Shown: positions 35,553 to 46,384 of the stretch, piece by piece
Position numbering within the stretch: the stretch's first letter is position 1
Layout: every line of letters starts with the position of its first letter
Origin: Fibrobacter succinogenes
GTDB taxonomy: Bacteria; Fibrobacterota; Fibrobacteria; Fibrobacterales; Fibrobacteraceae
DNA length: 64,000 bases
Direction of reading: 5' to 3'
NCBI GenBank assembly: GCA_902800815.1
Contig: CADCGB010000004.1
Coordinates: 62,001 to 126,000, forward strand
The notes under the pieces: model-generated
The model's input: only the letters and a program-made list of their open reading frames with translations
What the model was told of the DNA's origin: nothing
Databases searched by the model: none
Position numbers and translations under genes: made by a program

Positions 35553-36911
35553 TTACTTGCGCTTTTTCTTGACCTTGGGCGGCGTGTAGTTGCTGCCAAT
35601 CTGCCCGCCGTTGTTCTGCTTGCGGGCCATGTCGCCCACCTTCTTGAACATTTCCTTCATGTCGTCGTACTGCTTGAGTACTGCGTTCACGCGGGAAATC
35701 TCGGTGCCCGAACCCTTTGCAATGCGGTTCTTGCGGCTACCGTCCAGAATCTGTGGCTTCTTCCTTTCCTTCGGTGTCATGGAACTGAGGATAGCTTCCA
35801 CGTACACGAGCTGCTTCTCGTCAATCTGGTCAAGCGGGAGCTTGTTCAGGCCCGGGATAAGTCCGAGGATATCCTTGATGCGGCCGAGTTTCTTGATGGT
35901 GCGGAGCTGGTTCAAGAAGTCGTTCAGGTCGAAGGTGTTGTTGAGGATTTTCTTCTTCAAATCCTTCGCATCCTTCTCGTCAATAACCTGCTGCGCCTTT
36001 TCCACAAGGCTCACCACGTCGCCCATGCCGAGGATTCTGCTCGCCATGCGGTCGGGGTGGAACAGGTCGATGTCCGGGAGCTTTTCGCCTACGCCGATAA
36101 AGCATATGGGCACGCCCGTCATCTTCTTGATGCTGAGGGCTGCACCGCCGCGGGTGTCACCGTCCATCTTGGAGAGGCACACGCCGGTAAACGAGAGGCG
36201 CTGCCAGAAGGTCTCGGCCACGTTCACCGCTTCCTGACCAATCATCGCGTCGGCCACGAACAGGATTTCGTCCGGGTGTACGGCGTCGCGGGCCTTCTCG
36301 AGTTCCTGCATCAGTTCTTCGTCAATCTGCAGGCGGCCTGCGGTATCGTAGATTACCAGGTCAAAGCCGTTATCCTTCGCGTACTGGTAACCGTGCTTGA
36401 TGATTTCGACCGGATTGCCCTGGCCCTCGTCGTACACCGGAATGCCGATGGACTTGCCGAGCACCTGCAACTGCTTGATAGCGGCGGGGCGGTACACATC
36501 GGCTGCCACCAGGAGAGGCTTCCTCTTCTTCTTGCTGCGCATCCAGAGCGCAATCTTGCCGGCGAAGGTCGTCTTACCGGAACCCTGCAGGCCGACCATC
36601 ATGATGCCGACCGGAGCGGGTGCGGAAAGGTTTATTTCCTTGGTCTCGCCACCCATCACGGCGACGAGTTCGTCGTGGATAATCTTCACGATTTGCTGAC
36701 CGGGGGTCACCGAGTTCAGGACTTCGGAACCCAGGGCCTTTTCCTTGACGGCTTTCACGAAGTCGCGGGTCACGTTGAAGTTCACGTCGGCTTCGAGGAA
36801 CGCACGGCGCACTTCGCGCAGCGATTCGGCGACGTTTTCTTCGGTGAGCTTGCCCTGCCCGCGCAGGTTCTTGAGGGTAGATTCTAGAGAGTCGGTCAGC
36901 TGTGAAAACAT
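35553..36911 (-). CDS. ffh: Signal recognition particle protein Ffh
   Basis: The SRP54 GTPase that targets nascent membrane proteins to SecYEG. The 452-aa protein has the N domain, then the G domain (GLQGSGKTTFAGKIA, DVYRPAAIKQL, DTAGRLQID, SKMDGDTRGGAALS) and the methionine-rich M domain with the RNA-binding GSRKNRIAKGSGTEISRVN. It ends in a basic tail (PPKVKKKRK). It converges with priA (24 bp) and diverges from the aminotransferase gene (51 bp), so both promoters are squeezed into that gap. Confidence 0.97.
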   Translation of the reverse strand: MFSQLTDSLESTLKNLRGQGKLTEENVAESLREVRRAFLEADVNFNVTRDFVKAVKEKALGSEVLNSVTPGQQIVKIIHDELVAVMGGETKEINLSAPAPVGIMMVGLQGSGKTTFAGKIALWMRSKKKRKPLLVAADVYRPAAIKQLQVLGKSIGIPVYDEGQGNPVEIIKHGYQYAKDNGFDLVIYDTAGRLQIDEELMQELEKARDAVHPDEILFVADAMIGQEAVNVAETFWQRLSFTGVCLSKMDGDTRGGAALSIKKMTGVPICFIGVGEKLPDIDLFHPDRMASRILGMGDVVSLVEKAQQVIDEKDAKDLKKKILNNTFDLNDFLNQLRTIKKLGRIKDILGLIPGLNKLPLDQIDEKQLVYVEAILSSMTPKERKKPQILDGSRKNRIAKGSGTEISRVNAVLKQYDDMKEMFKKVGDMARKQNNGGQIGSNYTPPKVKKKRK

Positions 36912-36962
36912 AGTGAGCGCAAATATAGAAAATCGGTAGAAAAAATTTTAAATTTGCTTGCC

Positions 36963-38156
36963 ATGAAGCCGTTAAGTGAACGTACAGAGACCTTTACCGA
37001 TTCCGTTATCCGTAGGATGACCCGCATCGCGAATGCCTGCGGGGCGATAAACCTTTCGCAGGGGTTCCCGGATTTCGACCCTCCGGAGGCGCTGACAAAA
37101 CGGCTGGCAGAAATTGCCCCCGTGGGCCCGCACCAGTATGCGATTACGTTCGGTGCGCAGAATTTCCGCGAGGCGCTGAGCGACAAGCAGTTCCGTTTTA
37201 GCGGGCTGCGCTATGACCCGCAAAAAGAGATCGTCATTACGTGTGGCAGTACCGAGGCGATGATGGCCTCGATGATGTCGGTATGCAATCCCGGCGACAG
37301 GGTCGTGCTGTTTTCGCCCTTCTATGAGAACTATTCCGCCGATACGATTCTCTGCGGGGCGACGCCTGTTTACGTGCCGCTTTCTCCCGTGGACCTGAGC
37401 TTTGATGCCGACGTTCTGGAAAGCGCCATGAAGCAGCCGGGCGTGAAGGCGCTCGTGCTTTGCAATCCGGCGAACCCGAGTGGGAAGGTCTTTACCCGCG
37501 AGGAACTTTCGGTGATTGCCTCCTTGGCGGTAAAGTACGACCTGTACGTGATTACGGACGAAGTTTACGAGCATATCATTTACGCGCCTCACCGTCACAC
37601 GTATATCTCGACGCTCCCGGGGATGTTCGAACGCACCATTGAATGCAGCAGCCTGAGCAAGACTTACTCGGTAACCGGCTGGCGTCTCGGATACGTGCTT
37701 GCCGCGGAACCCATCATGGACCGCGTCAAGAAAGTCCATGACTTTCTGACGGTCGGCGCCGCTGCCCCGTTGATGGAGGCTGCCGTGACGGCGCTCCGTT
37801 TTGACGATTCGTACTACGTAGGCTTGCAATCGCACTACACGCACATGCGGCAGTTGTTTACAGATGGCTTGCGGAACTTGGGCCTGCGTTTCTCGGAACC
37901 GCAGGGTGCTTACTTTGTCCTAATTGACATTTCTGAATTCGGATACGGCTCGCGCAATTCCCGTGGGGGTGACAAGTTGCCCGATGAACAGTTCTGCATC
38001 GACATGGCGCAGAAGGTGGGTGTTGCCGCGGTGCCGGGCTCTAGTTTCTTCCGTGAACCGGTGGACCACCTGGTGCGCCTCCATTTCGCCAAGAAGGACG
38101 AGACCCTTTACGAGGCGCTGAACCGTCTTGAAAATCTTAAAAATCTGAAGCGATAA
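36963..38156 (+). CDS. PLP-dependent aminotransferase, class I/II
   Basis: A 397-aa fold-type I aminotransferase. The PLP lysine is in SSLSKTYSVTGWRLGY, preceded by the conserved NPANPSGKVF and VITDEVYEHIIY, and NLSQGFPDFDPPE lies at the N-terminus. This resembles the methionine/kynurenine aminotransferase group (YbdL-like). Together with the omega-amidase at 25271 it could run the glutamine transamination pathway, but they are 10 kb apart. ATG 36963 was chosen over an in-frame TTG nine bases upstream. Confidence 0.9.
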   Translation: MKPLSERTETFTDSVIRRMTRIANACGAINLSQGFPDFDPPEALTKRLAEIAPVGPHQYAITFGAQNFREALSDKQFRFSGLRYDPQKEIVITCGSTEAMMASMMSVCNPGDRVVLFSPFYENYSADTILCGATPVYVPLSPVDLSFDADVLESAMKQPGVKALVLCNPANPSGKVFTREELSVIASLAVKYDLYVITDEVYEHIIYAPHRHTYISTLPGMFERTIECSSLSKTYSVTGWRLGYVLAAEPIMDRVKKVHDFLTVGAAAPLMEAAVTALRFDDSYYVGLQSHYTHMRQLFTDGLRNLGLRFSEPQGAYFVLIDISEFGYGSRNSRGGDKLPDEQFCIDMAQKVGVAAVPGSSFFREPVDHLVRLHFAKKDETLYEALNRLENLKNLKR

Positions 38157-38253
38157 TAGAAAATAATCCGTATACATAAACTTTCAAGGGGCGCCGGAAT
38201 ATCTTCTATTGCCATTTTGTGTATGAAAAATGTAGTAAAATAAACAGAATGAA

Positions 38254-38279
38254 AACATATGATTGTGCAATCTTATGTT
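38254..38279. promoter_or_regulatory. Near-perfect 26-bp dyad upstream of the XRE gene (probable operator)
   Basis: Arms AACATATGATTG and CAATCTTATGTT around TG, with one mismatch. It ends 19 bases before the XRE start codon, where an autoregulatory operator would be expected. Cro/C1-type proteins bind such dyads as dimers. Confidence 0.55.
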
Positions 38280-38298
38280 AAATTCCTAACTTTGGGTC

Positions 38299-38640
38299 AT
38301 GAACTACAAGGACGAAGATACTTTCAATCGGTCGTTTCGGAAATTGCTCCTGGAATTGCGCAAGAACATGGCTTGCTCGCAGACGGCTCTTTCGAAATGC
38401 GTGGGCATTACGCGACAGGCGGTTTCGCAGATGGAGTGTGGCAAGCGCATGCCCTCGCTCCAGAAATTTTGTGAGTTGGCACAGGGGGTGGGGCTTACGC
38501 CGGCGCAGTTCATGGATAGTTTGGAACGTTTTTGCGAGATGGAGTCCAGGGCCGCCTCGCCAGATGTCGAGAATGTGAACATGGCGCTGGAATATATCAG
38601 GAACGCGAAACGGTCGTCCGACACAAACAACATTGTTTAA
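38299..38640 (+). CDS. XRE-family (Cro/C1-type) transcriptional regulator
   Basis: A 113-aa regulator with one N-terminal helix-turn-helix of the HTH_3 type (about residues 13-70): LLLELRKNMACSQTALSKCVGITRQAVSQMECGKRMPSLQKFCELAQ. The C-terminal 40 residues are unrecognised and may mediate dimers or ligand sensing. It lies alone between the aminotransferase and groES, with a dyad before it and another after it. Its targets may be itself or groESL; the sequence does not decide. Confidence 0.9.
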   Translation: MNYKDEDTFNRSFRKLLLELRKNMACSQTALSKCVGITRQAVSQMECGKRMPSLQKFCELAQGVGLTPAQFMDSLERFCEMESRAASPDVENVNMALEYIRNAKRSSDTNNIV

Positions 38641-38645
38641 TTTTG

Positions 38646-38666
38646 AAACGTTTTTGCAAAACGTTT
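38646..38666 (+). terminator. Perfect inverted repeat after the XRE gene (terminator or operator)
   Basis: Nine-base arms AAACGTTTT and AAAACGTTT around TGC, five bases after the stop codon and followed by TATTTTT. The stem is AT-rich, so it is a weak terminator at best. It also lies about 90 bp upstream of the groES promoter candidate and could be a protein-binding site. Confidence 0.5.
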
Positions 38667-38753
38667 TATTTTTAAACATCTTTGCTGAAATATTTTGCCT
38701 GTTTGGGGAGCCTTTTTTACCATATAAATGCAAACTTCGTGCCTAAATGGGTT

Positions 38754-38769
38754 TGGCATACCTTTTGCT
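38754..38769 (+). promoter_or_regulatory. Sigma-54-type -24/-12 promoter candidate for groESL
   Basis: TGGCAT, then five bases, then TTGCT. The invariant GG (38755-38756) and GC (38767-38768) are separated by exactly ten bases, as in sigma-54 promoters (consensus TGGCAC-N5-TTGCW). The predicted start would be near 38780, leaving a leader of about 84 nt before groES. No CIRCE element (TTAGCACTC) is present. Confidence 0.45.
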
Positions 38770-38863
38770 AATAATAGGGCGAACAAAAATAGTCCAGTTT
38801 GGACCAAGGTTTAAACAAAGGATCCCGCGAAAGCGGCTGTCCGCAAAAAAGAGGAAAAGCAAA

Positions 38864-39145
38864 ATGATCAAGCCTTTAGCAGATCGAATCGTTGTCAAGC
38901 CGGCCGAAGCCGAACAGAAGACCTCCTCGGGTCTCTTCATTCCGGATAACGCCAAGGAAAAGCCCATGCAGGGCAAGGTCGTGGCCGTGGGCCCGGGCCG
39001 CAAGAACGACAAGGGCGAAATCGTCCCGATGGAAGTCAAGGTTGGCGACGTGGTGCTCTACGGCAAGTACAGCGGCACCGAAGTCACCGTTGACGGTGAA
39101 AACTACCTCATCGTGAAGGAACCGGACGTCATCGCGACGCTCTAA
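38864..39145 (+). CDS. groES: Co-chaperonin GroES (Hsp10)
   Basis: The lid of the GroEL folding chamber. The 93-aa protein has the usual [13 protein letters not shown] start, the mobile loop [20 protein letters not shown], and [16 protein letters not shown]. The start at 38864 has GAGGAAAAG upstream; the frame open to 38747 runs through promoter sequence and is not coding. groEL follows after 34 bp. Confidence 0.97.
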   Translation: MIKPLADRIVVKPAEAEQKTSSGLFIPDNAKEKPMQGKVVAVGPGRKNDKGEIVPMEVKVGDVVLYGKYSGTEVTVDGENYLIVKEPDVIATL

Positions 39146-39161
39146 TCACAAAAAGTTTTAA

Positions 39162-40856
<1,695 letters not shown>

Positions 40857-40890
40857 TCTAGCGTCTTGCTAACAAGATTCTCCTCCTAAC

Positions 40891-40930
40891 AAAAAAACAC
40901 TCGATTCAGCAATGAATCGGGTGTTTTTTT
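40891..40930 (+). terminator. groESL terminator
   Basis: An 18-bp stem (one G-U pair) with loop GCAA and a run of T residues, 35 bp after the groEL stop codon. Confidence 0.92.
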
Positions 40931-40972
40931 TGTTGCGTAATATGCGAATCCTTTATATATAGTTGGCTTCGG

Positions 40973-41148
40973 ATATGGCTTGCACGCTCACACGATCACT
41001 TCGTTTAAGTGTTCGCTTAGCAAGTCATATTCCTCCGCCAAGAATATGCGAAGGCTCCGGTAGGAATTTGTTTGTTGCTTTGTCGCACAAAACGGGATGT
41101 GTATTCCGGGAGGAAAACCTAGTGACTGTTAGTCCCTGCGGTTTTCCT
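40973..41148. repeat. Nested stem-loops in the groEL-tgt gap
   Basis: ATATGGCTTG (40973) pairs with CAAGTCATAT (ending 41030), 9 of 10 bases, enclosing CACTT-CGTTT-AAGTG. Further on AGGAAAACC (41111) pairs with GGTTTTCCT (ending 41148), enclosing GACT-GTT-AGTC. With the composite repeat that follows, most of the 430-bp gap can fold. No gene is seen in it. Confidence 0.55.
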
Positions 41149-41166
41149 TTAAACTGCGAGCCTTAT

Positions 41167-42453
<1,287 letters not shown>

Positions 42454-42474
42454 TTATTAAACCCCCAAATAAAA

Positions 42475-42503
42475 GAAACCGCCGGGATAAACCCGACGGT
42501 TTC
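42475..42503 (-). terminator. Terminator of the porin-like gene
   Basis: A 12-bp stem (GAAACCGCCGGG with CCCGACGGTTTC, one G-U pair) with a five-base loop, followed by TTTTATTT on the minus strand. Confidence 0.85.
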
Positions 42504-42525
42504 AAAAGATTCTGAATCTAAGCGA

Positions 42526-44016
42526 TTAGAAGTTGAACACGGTCTCAACACCGAAGCGGAGAGCAGTATCGCCTTCGTTGTCGCCTATAGGAATGTCAAC
42601 CATGCCGAAGGCGGTGATGTCGAGGTTCTCGACCGGAGTCAGGTAGAGACGGCCACCGACGTCGATGGTCTTGGTGTCGTCGCGATCGTCGTCGAGGGTG
42701 TTGGTGTGGAATTCAACCGGGATACCGAACTTCATGAAGCCACCGACCTTGAGGGCGGGTTCAGCGTAGATGAAGAAGTATTCAGGAATTTCGGTAGACC
42801 AGGCGTCGCTAGCCGGAGCGTCGGTGTCGCTGATGAATGCGTAGAAGAAGGTGGTCTTGATCTGGAACATGGCCACGTCGAAGCTGGGTTCAGCCAAGAT
42901 AGCGTGGGCGGTAGAGGTCCAGTCCTGACCGTCGACGATGTCTTCGTCATCCAGGAGGTAGTCAGCATGGAAGCCGTACACAGCGCGGAAGCTGAAGCCA
43001 CCGATGTTGATGCCAGCGTCGATACCGGCATGCAGTTCGTTGTGCTGTTCTTCCTGGTAGCTCTTGTAGTCGAAGAACGGACGCAGGTGCTGACCGGCGT
43101 AGTCGAATTCGTAAGCGACGTGAGCGTCGTAGACCTTGCAACCGTCATCTTCGGCCGGGTCGCCCCAAGCGCAGCGGTCGTTCGCACCACGGCCAAAGCC
43201 GAAGCCGAGTTCAAGACCGGCGAGGTCAATCTGCAGACCGCGAATGTCGTGTTCCCTCATGCCGGCGGCATTGTACTGCGGATCATCGTAGCCGTAGTAG
43301 GCCTTGAATGCGCCTTCCACGAAGGTGAGGTCACCGAACTTCACAGCAAAGAAGTCGGCGGGCTTGTACTGGACGAATGCGCCGTTGTAGCCGACACCCG
43401 GATTGTCGATCGGGCCGTCAGCTTCGAGACCGACGTGTGCAGACCACTTGTCGTTGAACTTCACGTCGATATTGAAGTCGAAGGTGGTCCAGTAATTGTG
43501 GTTGAAGTCGTCGTCGTTGAAGACGTCGCCAGAGTAAATATCGAATTCGGCAGAACCGGAGAACTTCACTTCCATCTGGGCAGCGGAGGTTTCTTCGTTC
43601 ATGCTGGCCTTGAGCATCGCGAAAGCGTTGCCGGCAGCGTTAGCAACTTCACCCGGATTGGTGTTTTCGGCCGGCTTGCCTTCTTCAGCCTTGGCTTCTT
43701 CGGCAGCCTTGGCTTCTTCAGCCTTCTTGGCCTCTTCGGCAGCCTTAGCTTCTTCGGCCTTCTTGGCTTCTTCAGCAGCCTTAGCTTCTTCGGCCTTCTT
43801 GGCTTCTTCGGCGGCCTTAGCTTCTTCAGCCTTCTTGGCTTCTTCGGCAGCCTTGGCCTCTTCGGCCTTCTTGGCCTCTTCGGCGGCCTTTACGGAGTCT
43901 GCCGGAGCGGCAGCCTGTTCTGCGGGAGCCGCAGCCGGAGCAGCGGCAGGAGCCTGGGCAAACGCACCAGCGGCGGCGAGGCCGAGCACGATTGCAGAGA
44001 GCGTCATCTTTTTCAT
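42526..44016 (-). CDS. Abundant-type outer-membrane beta-barrel protein with N-terminal EAK helix
   Basis: A 496-aa exported protein. ATG 44016 has AAGGAGA eight bases upstream. A signal peptide ends at AFAQ (about residue 20). An Ala/Pro stretch leads into about 5.5 copies of a 12-residue repeat AAEEAKKAEEAK (about 43-112), which should form one long, rigid, charged helix like the middle domain of TolA. The remaining 370 residues are aromatic-rich alternating strands ending in Phe (VETVFNF), the standard end of an outer-membrane barrel. It is probably a porin with a periplasm-spanning or peptidoglycan-contacting arm. That role is inference; no pore substrate is evident. Confidence 0.85.
   Translation of the reverse strand: MKKMTLSAIVLGLAAAGAFAQAPAAAPAAAPAEQAAAPADSVKAAEEAKKAEEAKAAEEAKKAEEAKAAEEAKKAEEAKAAEEAKKAEEAKAAEEAKKAEEAKAAEEAKAEEGKPAENTNPGEVANAAGNAFAMLKASMNEETSAAQMEVKFSGSAEFDIYSGDVFNDDDFNHNYWTTFDFNIDVKFNDKWSAHVGLEADGPIDNPGVGYNGAFVQYKPADFFAVKFGDLTFVEGAFKAYYGYDDPQYNAAGMREHDIRGLQIDLAGLELGFGFGRGANDRCAWGDPAEDDGCKVYDAHVAYEFDYAGQHLRPFFDYKSYQEEQHNELHAGIDAGINIGGFSFRAVYGFHADYLLDDEDIVDGQDWTSTAHAILAEPSFDVAMFQIKTTFFYAFISDTDAPASDAWSTEIPEYFFIYAEPALKVGGFMKFGIPVEFHTNTLDDDRDDTKTIDVGGRLYLTPVENLDITAFGMVDIPIGDNEGDTALRFGVETVFNF
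43690..43890 (-). repeat. 36-bp tandem repeats encoding AAEEAKKAEEAK
   Basis: About 5.5 units, differing mainly at silent third positions (TTC/CTC, GGC/AGC codons on the plus strand). The silent differences show the array is old enough to have diverged while the peptide was held constant. Confidence 0.85.
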
Positions 44017-44273
44017 TTGTGTCTCCTTGGAAGAGATTGGTTTTGTGTTAACGGGTGTAAATTTAGTTAGGTTTACCCCCCTTTGGCACAATTTTTCTCA
44101 AAAAAAATGAAGAAATGTATCATTTTTGTAGCATTTTGACGTTATGGCGTGTTTTAAGTCACGAAAAGCCGCAATAAACGCGTAACTCGTTGAATGTGAA
44201 CGGGATAGCAAAATCCTCTGACCTGGGGTCGAGGACGGGAAAAAATGTGCGGAAGTGAATTTTTGGAAAAAGA

Positions 44274-44297
44274 AAACCCGGCGGTTAAGCCGGGTTT
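44274..44297 (-). terminator. Terminator of the tRNA-Leu gene
   Basis: A nine-base stem AAACCCGGC/GCCGGGTTT with a six-base loop and a T-rich tail on the minus strand, five bases after the tRNA 3' end. The rest of the 44017-44302 gap is AT-rich and holds the porin promoter; nothing else is recognised. Confidence 0.85.
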
Positions 44298-44302
44298 CTT
44301 TC

Positions 44303-44386
44303 TGCGGTCGGACAGACTTGAACTGTCATGGGATCGCTCCCACTAGCACCTCAAGCTAGCGTGTCTACCAATTCCACCACGACCGC
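44303..44386 (-). tRNA. tRNA-Leu (anticodon GAG)
   Basis: An 84-nt cloverleaf on the minus strand. The acceptor stem pairs GCGGTCG with CGACCGC, followed by discriminator A. The anticodon arm CTAGC-TTGAGGT-GCTAG places GAG at 34-36. A long variable arm (TGGGAGCGATCCCA) marks class II, and the T arm contains GTTCAAGTC. The 3' CCA is not encoded. Confidence 0.95.
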
Positions 44387-44442
44387 GTGGTCCTTAGCGA
44401 AATAATTGAAAAAATTTCATTATTGTCGCCCGAAAAAGGCAA

Positions 44443-45804
44443 TTAAACCTCCGCGACCAGCTTGTCGAACACCTGACCGCGCACCTTGTAGTTCTTGAAC
44501 AGGCCAAAGCTTGCGCAGGCGGGGCTCATGATGACGGTCCCGCCCTTGCCGATGGCAAGGCTGTCGGCGAAGGCTTCCTCGAGGGTGGGGAAGATCTTCG
44601 CCGTGATGCCCGCGGAATCAAGCCCGGCCTGCTGCAGGGATTCGAGCATGCGTTCTGCCGTCGCGCCGATGAGGGCAATGCGCTTGAGGTTCGGACGTTC
44701 CTTCACGAGGATGTTCGAGAGTTCGGTGAAGTCCGCGTTCTTCTCGGAGCCGCCGAGAATGAGCGCGAAGGGGCGGTTCATGCTGGCAGTTGCGGCGATC
44801 GTCGCGTCGGGGCGGGTGGCGTAACTATCGTTGAAGAACTCTATCCCGTTCTTCTCGCCTTTGAATTCCATGCGGAAGGGGAGGGTTTCGTAGGTCTTGA
44901 GCGCCTGGAACGCGTCGGCCACCCGAATCCCGAGTGCCTTGCAGGCGAGGGTCGCCGCCGCCATGTTTTCCAGCTGGTAGATGCCGCGCACCTTGCAATC
45001 CGCAAGGTACAGCTTTTCGCTGTCGATGGCGAGGGTGGCGCCTTCAATTACGGCATCCCCGTTGCCGGCACCGTCGCCATCGGCGTGGCATACGGCATAC
45101 TTTGTCCCGGCAGGGCTTTCCGCTGCAATCTTTGCCGAGGGTTCGGCATCCTTGAGGTACACGCAGGTCCCGGCACGCTTCTGCCAACGCACCAGGTTGG
45201 CCTTCGCGTCCCGGTATTCCTCGACGCTCTTGTGCCAGTCCAGGTGTTCGGTCGAAACGCGCAGTACTACGCCCACGTCGGGCGAAATCGAAAGGGTCAT
45301 CAGCTGGAAGCTTGAAAGTTCCAGAATGCTGATGCGGTCGGGCGTCTCGTCTTCGAGCAGGTCGAGCGCGGGCACGCCGAAGTTCCCGCCGATTTCGTTC
45401 TTGACACCGGCAGCCGTCAAAATGTGGCTTATCATGCTAACGGTAGAGCCCTTCCCGAGTGTTCCCGTTACACCTACGACCTTCTTGGATTTAGTTTGTT
45501 CCAAAAACAGCTGGATCTGGCTCGTCATGATTCCGCCGTTCATCTGGAACTTGAACAGGTCCTGACTCATCGGGTACACGCCTGCCGAACGCACGACTGT
45601 CACGCAGTCCTTGAGCCCGTCCAGGTAGCCTTCGCCACTGAATGTCTTTACGTTTACGCCCGCGGGAACTTCTGGTAGGTTCACCGGGTTCTTGTCCATC
45701 ACGACGATTTCCTTGATGCCGTTACGTACAAGGTAATTAAATGTGCTCTGGCCTTCAACGCCAAAACCTAGGACTCCAACCGGTGCGACTAATTTGCTTT
45801 GCAT
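44443..45804 (-). CDS. murD: UDP-N-acetylmuramoylalanine--D-glutamate ligase
   Basis: Adds D-glutamate to UDP-MurNAc-L-Ala in the cytoplasm. The 453-aa protein has the N-terminal UDP-binding domain (GVLGFGVEGQSTFNYL), the ATP loop VTGTLGKGSTVSMI, ELSSFQL and FNDSYATRPDA. The loop is unusual for MurD: GKGS instead of GKS/GKT, like the loop of FolC. ATG 45804 has GAGG six bases upstream and fits better than the frame's first start at 45831. With murI (7150) it forms the D-glutamate branch of peptidoglycan synthesis. Confidence 0.95.
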   Translation of the reverse strand: MQSKLVAPVGVLGFGVEGQSTFNYLVRNGIKEIVVMDKNPVNLPEVPAGVNVKTFSGEGYLDGLKDCVTVVRSAGVYPMSQDLFKFQMNGGIMTSQIQLFLEQTKSKKVVGVTGTLGKGSTVSMISHILTAAGVKNEIGGNFGVPALDLLEDETPDRISILELSSFQLMTLSISPDVGVVLRVSTEHLDWHKSVEEYRDAKANLVRWQKRAGTCVYLKDAEPSAKIAAESPAGTKYAVCHADGDGAGNGDAVIEGATLAIDSEKLYLADCKVRGIYQLENMAAATLACKALGIRVADAFQALKTYETLPFRMEFKGEKNGIEFFNDSYATRPDATIAATASMNRPFALILGGSEKNADFTELSNILVKERPNLKRIALIGATAERMLESLQQAGLDSAGITAKIFPTLEEAFADSLAIGKGGTVIMSPACASFGLFKNYKVRGQVFDKLVAEV

Positions 45805-45857
45805 ATAAAACCTCGTAAAATTTCTTGTCAAAATCTAGTTTTTCGAAATACAAAAAA

Positions 45858-45892
45858 CGAAGCCCGTTTCCTCAAAAAGAAAACGGACTTCG
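45858..45892 (-). terminator. Terminator of the tpiA-secG operon
   Basis: A 12-bp stem (CGAAGCCCGTTT with AAACGGACTTCG, one G-U pair) followed by TTTTTTG on the minus strand, 45 bp after the secG stop. Confidence 0.85.
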
Positions 45893-45937
45893 ATATGTCG
45901 TCAAACTGGCTAGACCCGAAGGGCCTGCCGGTCAAAC

Positions 45938-46357
45938 TTATTTAGCAGCCGGAGCCGGGACTTCGGTAGCCGGTGCGGCCGGAGCGTCTGCAGCGGGGGC
46001 TGCCGGAGCATCAACTGCCGGAGCGGCGAAGTCACCCGGGAGAGCCGGGACCGGAGCCTGCTGTTGGGCAGCATTCTCGCGGGTTGCCTTCTGCATGGCA
46101 GATTCTTCGACCGTAACGTTCTTCTTGGCGGTAATGAGGCCGAGAGCGAACACGACGATGAAGAAGATGACTGCCACGACACGGGTCAGCTTCTGGATGA
46201 AGGTTGCAGCACCTGCTGTAGAGAATGCCGACTGGGAGGTCATGCCGCCGAGCCCTGCGAGGCCGCCCATCTTGTCGTTCTGCACGAGAACGAGGAGGGA
46301 GAGGAACAGGCAGAGGAACACGTGGATGACGATGAGAACCCAAAAGAGTGTTGTCAT
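45938..46357 (-). CDS. secG: Preprotein translocase subunit SecG
   Basis: A 139-aa inner-membrane protein with two transmembrane helices (about 5-25 and 58-76) around the conserved cytoplasmic loop LVLVQNDKMGGLAGLGG and the SAFSTAGAATFIQKLTR segment, as in SecG. The C-terminal 55 residues are an Ala/Pro-rich tail (APAVDAPAAPAADAPAAP) longer than in most SecG proteins. It lies 27 bp after tpiA, the same tpiA-secG order that occurs in many bacteria. Confidence 0.93.
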   Translation of the reverse strand: MTTLFWVLIVIHVFLCLFLSLLVLVQNDKMGGLAGLGGMTSQSAFSTAGAATFIQKLTRVVAVIFFIVVFALGLITAKKNVTVEESAMQKATRENAAQQQAPVPALPGDFAAPAVDAPAAPAADAPAAPATEVPAPAAK

Positions 46358-46384
46358 GGTGACGATTCCTTGGTTAGTTGAAAA

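Noticed and set aside
38700-38864. CIRCE (HrcA) operator before groES
   Set aside because: No TTAGCACTC-N9-GAGTGCTAA or close variant is present in the leader.
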